Part shown: positions 59,701 to 64,000 of the stretch, piece after piece
Layout of the letters: each line of letters starts with the position of its first letter
How positions within the stretch are numbered: the first letter of the stretch is position 1
Assembly: GCA_907165065.1 (NCBI GenBank)
Contig: OU015525.1
Span: 49,919,537 to 49,983,536 of the forward strand
Direction: 5' to 3'
Source of the DNA: Caprimulgus europaeus
Taxonomy: Eukaryota > Chordata > Aves > Caprimulgiformes > Caprimulgidae
Length of the DNA: 64,000 nucleotides
The notes under the pieces: generated by a model
Told to the model about the DNA's origin: nothing
Databases searched by the model: none
What the model saw: only the letters and a program-made list of their open reading frames with translations
Program-made: the position numbers and the translations under genes

Positions 59701-62700
59701 GGGACATGCACAGTGACCCCAGCACCTGGAGCATGATCAATGCTCCCCAATGGCCAACAGGTTAATATCTGCTGTGCCTGATGCCCAGCTCCTGTCTCCA
59801 AGGACTGAAACCCAGTTCACCTCAAACCATCTGGAGCCATCTCCAAATGAATGATTCCTTTAAATCTTGGTTAATCCATCAGCAAACAACTCCACTCTTT
59901 GGTCTGCCATGACACAAATCACTGCTGAGGGCCCAGAGCAGGTCCACATGGATGTGTATGTGCACATCCTGAGCGCATGTGGTGGGGCAGCTATGTGCTA
60001 TTGACCTGGGGTATCTCCCCCTACCCTGGAAGAGGAACAGTACCAAGGCTCAGCTCCACTTGCTGTGAGCTTCCACTGTGACAAGCTTTGACAAAAGAAG
60101 TGCATGCCACAGCAGCTCCGGGGTTGCACAAGGTGCACCTCTGATAACTGTCATTACCTCCCATTTTCTGCCCAGCTGCAGAACTAGATGGAGATTAATC
60201 CTCATCTCCTGCAAGGAGATAAGGTAGATGTTGAGCCAGAAATCCAGTTTCAATACCCTTCACAAAGTAGCTCTTCCATCTTTTGGAGTATCCTATTTAT
60301 AAGAAAGAGGAACTTGAAGAATAATACTAGCATAACATTACACACAACGTTTCAAATTTGTAGGTATTATTAAAGAATACTGGGGTGCCAACATGATCCA
60401 TATTATAACACCAGTGAATGGTGAGAAAGGAGAAGAGAAAAAAAATTCATAAAGTGCAAGTATCTCTCCACAATGGTAAAAAAGTGTTCAGTAATCACTG
60501 CTGCACCTCCTCATGCATGTATTTTGTTTGCAAACTTTACTCTAAAATCTTTGTGTGGTAACAGCATGCATGTTTCACAGCTGAGCAAGATTTTGTTCAA
60601 CAGAAAAATTCAGATCATGAATACCCTTTAGCCACGAAGATTTCCAATACACTGAAAACAAGAGTAGCAACTGCACAACCAATCCTGCAGTACCACCAAT
60701 AGCACTTACACTGCCTCACCTCTAACCTGTGCATCACACAATGACTTTGTAATTCATAAAAATATAACCCAAGCCAAGCATTCAGACATTATCAGTGTTA
60801 CTGAATCCCGTAGGTGCTAACCACCTGCATCTGCAGATCATCCTGTAACGATATCGAGAGTTTGTGTGTGTCTGTGAATTTAATAACAGAGGCAATAACA
60901 CTGTTTCAGTGCTCTCAGAACAAGGCAACCTTCTCATCACTGCCCTTAGCCACCACTAAACCCTGCACACAATCTGTTGATTTTGGGCTGTAACATCACA
61001 GGACACTGGAGACCAAGGGAAGCCAGCAGGCAAAATGCTCAGTGCCTCTCTCAGCTCCTGACTTGCAGTATAGGCTTCCTTACATTGCTTTTATCCTGGC
61101 TATGTCTGCTCTTACAGCTGCTCTGCTGGTCTAGATGGGGGAAGAAAAGCAAGCCCTGGTCCTGCCCATTACCCTACTTTGGCCACGGAAACAGGTGAAG
61201 CTGTGCCTATCTCCATGCCACCAGCAATCTTAATGTAGCCAGACCGGGAGAGGACATTTATGGCCCAGATACACAAAAGAATCTGTCCCTCAGTGACTCC
61301 AGAGGACATAATGCATCTCAAAACCTTTGCCAATTTAGTTTTAATTTTCCCCTTTTCCCTTGCATAAAAGCACTATAAGCTAAAGCACTATTAGGTTTCC
61401 ATCAGATACAAGGTATAGACAAGATTTTGAGGACAGAAAATTCTAGTGATTACTTCCATTCATGACTCCCCATCAAGTCACTCTGTGCTTTGTACTTTTC
61501 GCTTCTCTCAGCATAACAGAAAGCTAGAGAAAGCAATTCCCCTGGCACATGGTGTCCTTCCTTCTCAGCCTCAGCAAGTACCACCAGATTGGCCTTCTGA
61601 AACTACAGGCAGAAAAACCTACCATTCATCACCGGCAGTCTCTGTGCCACTCTCGACTTCATTTCCCTCCAAAAGCCTGCTGTCAGCTGCAATCTGGAGG
61701 GGGATTTGGGAAACATATTCCAGGGGATAGCTTAAACTTCATCCATCCTCTCACCTACTTCTATGGCTCTCCTTCCTGCACCTCCAGACCTCCATCTGTA
61801 TTTGTACAACTACTTAAAAACACAGTTTGGGGGTTTGAAGAGGGTTCTTACTATTGTAGCTTGACCTCAGCATGGAGGGTGGGCAAGCAAGGGCCACAGT
61901 CTAGAGTCCACTGCTTGCACCTCCTTGGTAAGGGGTGATGCTGCCCCATCCACCCTGGCCAAGTACACAGGGTTCAGCTGTGACCACAGGAACTGCCCTT
62001 CAGATAGGTTTTTAAAATTGATCTGTTAGTGCAGAGTAGCTGCCAGCATTGACACAGCAGAGCTCTTCTGTGCTGCCTACAATATAGCGGGAGCTGGCAG
62101 CATCCGCAAAACACAGCTGTGCCTGGAGATTTCCTCGTTGGCTGCAGCACCCACGAGTCGGAGCAGAGGTGGAGAAGCAGCAGCAGCTCCACCATGAGCT
62201 CCTCTCCCATGCAACAGTCCCCCATGCATGCATGTACACCCCACTCTCCCGACCCTGCCAGGGCTTGATCCAGTCTAACTGCAGATGGGCCCAAGGTACC
62301 CCACAACAATTTGTTCCTTTTCGTAAACCATTCAGTAATGGTTACAGAACATAAACCAGTCAGGACATCTTGCCCGGGGACAGACATCAGCAATCCAGGG
62401 ACTCAGAAAAAGCAAAGCTAAAGGATGCTGTCACTACATACTTCAAAAGGGTACCAGTGTCTCCTCTTGCTACCATCACACACCCAAAATGTGCAATGAA
62501 GTAAGCAAGCACTGTGCAGCCTGAACAGAGCGGCTACAGTTTATGCTATACTGCCTCATCTGTTCTTTGCACCAGCTGTTCCTGGAAGGAGGTGCCACTG
62601 AATTGTTTCTCTTCCTCTGATGCTCTGGAAGAAAGACAGAGGGCATTTTTTTTGTTTTTATCTTGGCTTTTTAGCAAAGGGAACAGGGATGGATTGTTTT

Positions 62701-64000
62701 GTACTGGCACTTGTTACCTTCTCATCCCATGCCCTTCTTGCTGTGCAAGCATGGTACAAGACATTACATGCTGAAATAATATTTAGGTTTGCAGCTATGC
62801 TTGTTATTGCTGTAATTTAGAAGGTATAACCAGTCATCAGTATTTCAAAATACATTCAATTTTCAATAAAGAGGCAATTTCTAGAGGGCAAGGACCATAA
62901 ATGAATGACAGTGCACCCAAGAAGAACAAACAAAGCTGCCACTCTGTCAATAATTTGCCTGATGTGTCATCCCAGTTTAATTACAGGGAAAACTTTACTG
63001 TAGAGACAGGAGAGCAAGTCAACTCTCCTACAAAGGTGCCTCCTTACATTTATGCATTAAAAATAATCTCCCTTTGTTTTGAATTACTGATGCACAAGCA
63101 GCTTGCGGCAAATCATTCTCCAGAATTAAGGAGATGGCTGAAAAATACGAGCCAGATTCATCCTTTATGCACTGGATAATTTGACTCTAGATGATTTGTG
63201 GGTCTTTCAAACCCACCTCAGTGTATTAGCTGAATATTTCCCACATACTTTGTGCCCTGCAGGCACAGAGTTGACCCCAGCTACAGGCAACTTTCAGCTC
63301 TCTGGCCACGCTTTATTCCTCTGCCTTAGGGACACAGAAACACCGACCAGCACTGCCCTTCCCAGCCTTGCGCTGTGCCTCTGAAGGCACCCACTAAGCC
63401 ACGCCTCAGAGCCTGCCAGACAATGACTCCTAGCCAAATCCAGTTTCTTCCACTTCTGCAGTTTCAATGGAAGAGGAAAAAGCCTTCTCAGGCTTTGGAG
63501 AACTGCTTCAATCCATACAAACTTTTCAATCAGAGGTCTAGTGTCTCAGCACATCAAGGGATGCAAGGCAGCTCCACAGATGTTGCTTATACCAGCTAAG
63601 AACTTGTACAGTATTATAACCAAAATAATCTGTTTTCACTGACCAGATGATCTGATCAATGGCTAAATGTACAATAAAAAGGTATTTATCTATAGTTCTG
63701 GAAATCTAGATAAAGTAGCACCATGTGGGTGTGGGAGAATGAGAAAGCTAAGACTGCTCACAAAATAAAAGTTGTGCTGTCTAGAGTACTTCTTTTGTCA
63801 AAGATGAGTGAAGTCAGAAGAAACAATAAAAACAGTGCATTTTTCAAGAACATTGATTTCATGGGGGTAGTTTTCTCTAGTTTAATAATCAACGATACAA
63901 CACATAGAAATAAACTGGGGACTGAGAGCTGTAGTTTTAACCTGGTAATGTTCCACAAGGCAAATATATTTAAGCGCATTTAACTCTTCTCAGAACAGAT
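53767..64000 (-). other. CABLES1: CABLES1 upstream intron (to the window end)
   Basis: No further CABLES1 exon is recognised in this stretch. The expected upstream residues (a basic segment, then a phenylalanine-rich one) are not found on the minus strand. A 43-nt exon-like segment at 54728-54770 has good splice sites but does not match the expected peptide. Elsewhere I see only chance open frames and an AT-rich segment with TAATTG motifs around 57.4 kb. Confidence 0.6.
53898..53947. repeat. 25-bp imperfect tandem duplication
   Basis: CAGCACTTGTGTTTTCTAAA with ATGGG is repeated at a 25-nt period as CAGCACTTGTGTTGTCTAAA with ATACA. It lies about 130 bp upstream, in the transcript sense, of the CABLES1 exon at 53667-53766. 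It is a local duplication with no evident function. Confidence 0.75.

Noticed and set aside
1..64000. tRNA, rRNA, CRISPR or bacterial-type operon features
   Set aside because: I saw no convincing tRNA B-box fold, no rRNA-like block, no spaced direct repeats and no dense collinear coding. The window is vertebrate nuclear DNA.

Overview
The window looks like vertebrate nuclear DNA from a bird. It is AT-leaning and gene-poor, the coding pieces are short exons with GT/AG introns, and it carries several 5'-truncated CR1 LINE tails ending in the avian ATTCTATGATTCT-type 3' end. It also holds a solo LTR of a family I associate with neoavian endogenous retroviruses. There is no operon structure, CRISPR array or prokaryotic signal. 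Nearly all of the many short open frames are chance.

Layout. From 1 to about 19.6 kb is the 3' end of TMEM241 on the + strand. The last two coding exons are at 15931-15995 and 19476-19536, with a poly(A) signal at 19598. Everything before 15931 appears to be one long intron, holding a 33-bp perfect inverted repeat (2764-2796) and a solo LTR with a 5-bp target duplication (4546-5544). From about 19.6 to 35.4 kb is a non-coding interval between two convergent genes. It contains a (AGAGA)20 microsatellite and a cluster of four CR1 fragments in both orientations (30.2-33.3 kb). From about 35.4 to 53.8 kb on the - strand lie the last six coding exons of CABLES1, which join in phase and give the 271 C-terminal residues plus stop, followed by a long 3' UTR. 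From 53.8 to 64 kb I see only upstream CABLES1 intron. The 5' exons of both genes lie outside the window.

The two genes are neighbours rather than partners. CABLES1 encodes a cyclin-box adaptor acting on CDKs, and TMEM241 a multi-pass nucleotide-sugar-transporter-like membrane protein. The tail-to-tail TMEM241/CABLES1 arrangement is the one I know from mammals, so this is conserved amniote synteny. I did not find a previously undescribed biological system. The items most worth a second look are the perfect palindrome, the solo LTR, the inverted CR1 pair between the two gene ends, a small CpG-dense patch, a candidate alternative exon, and lineage changes in a conserved CABLES1 exon.
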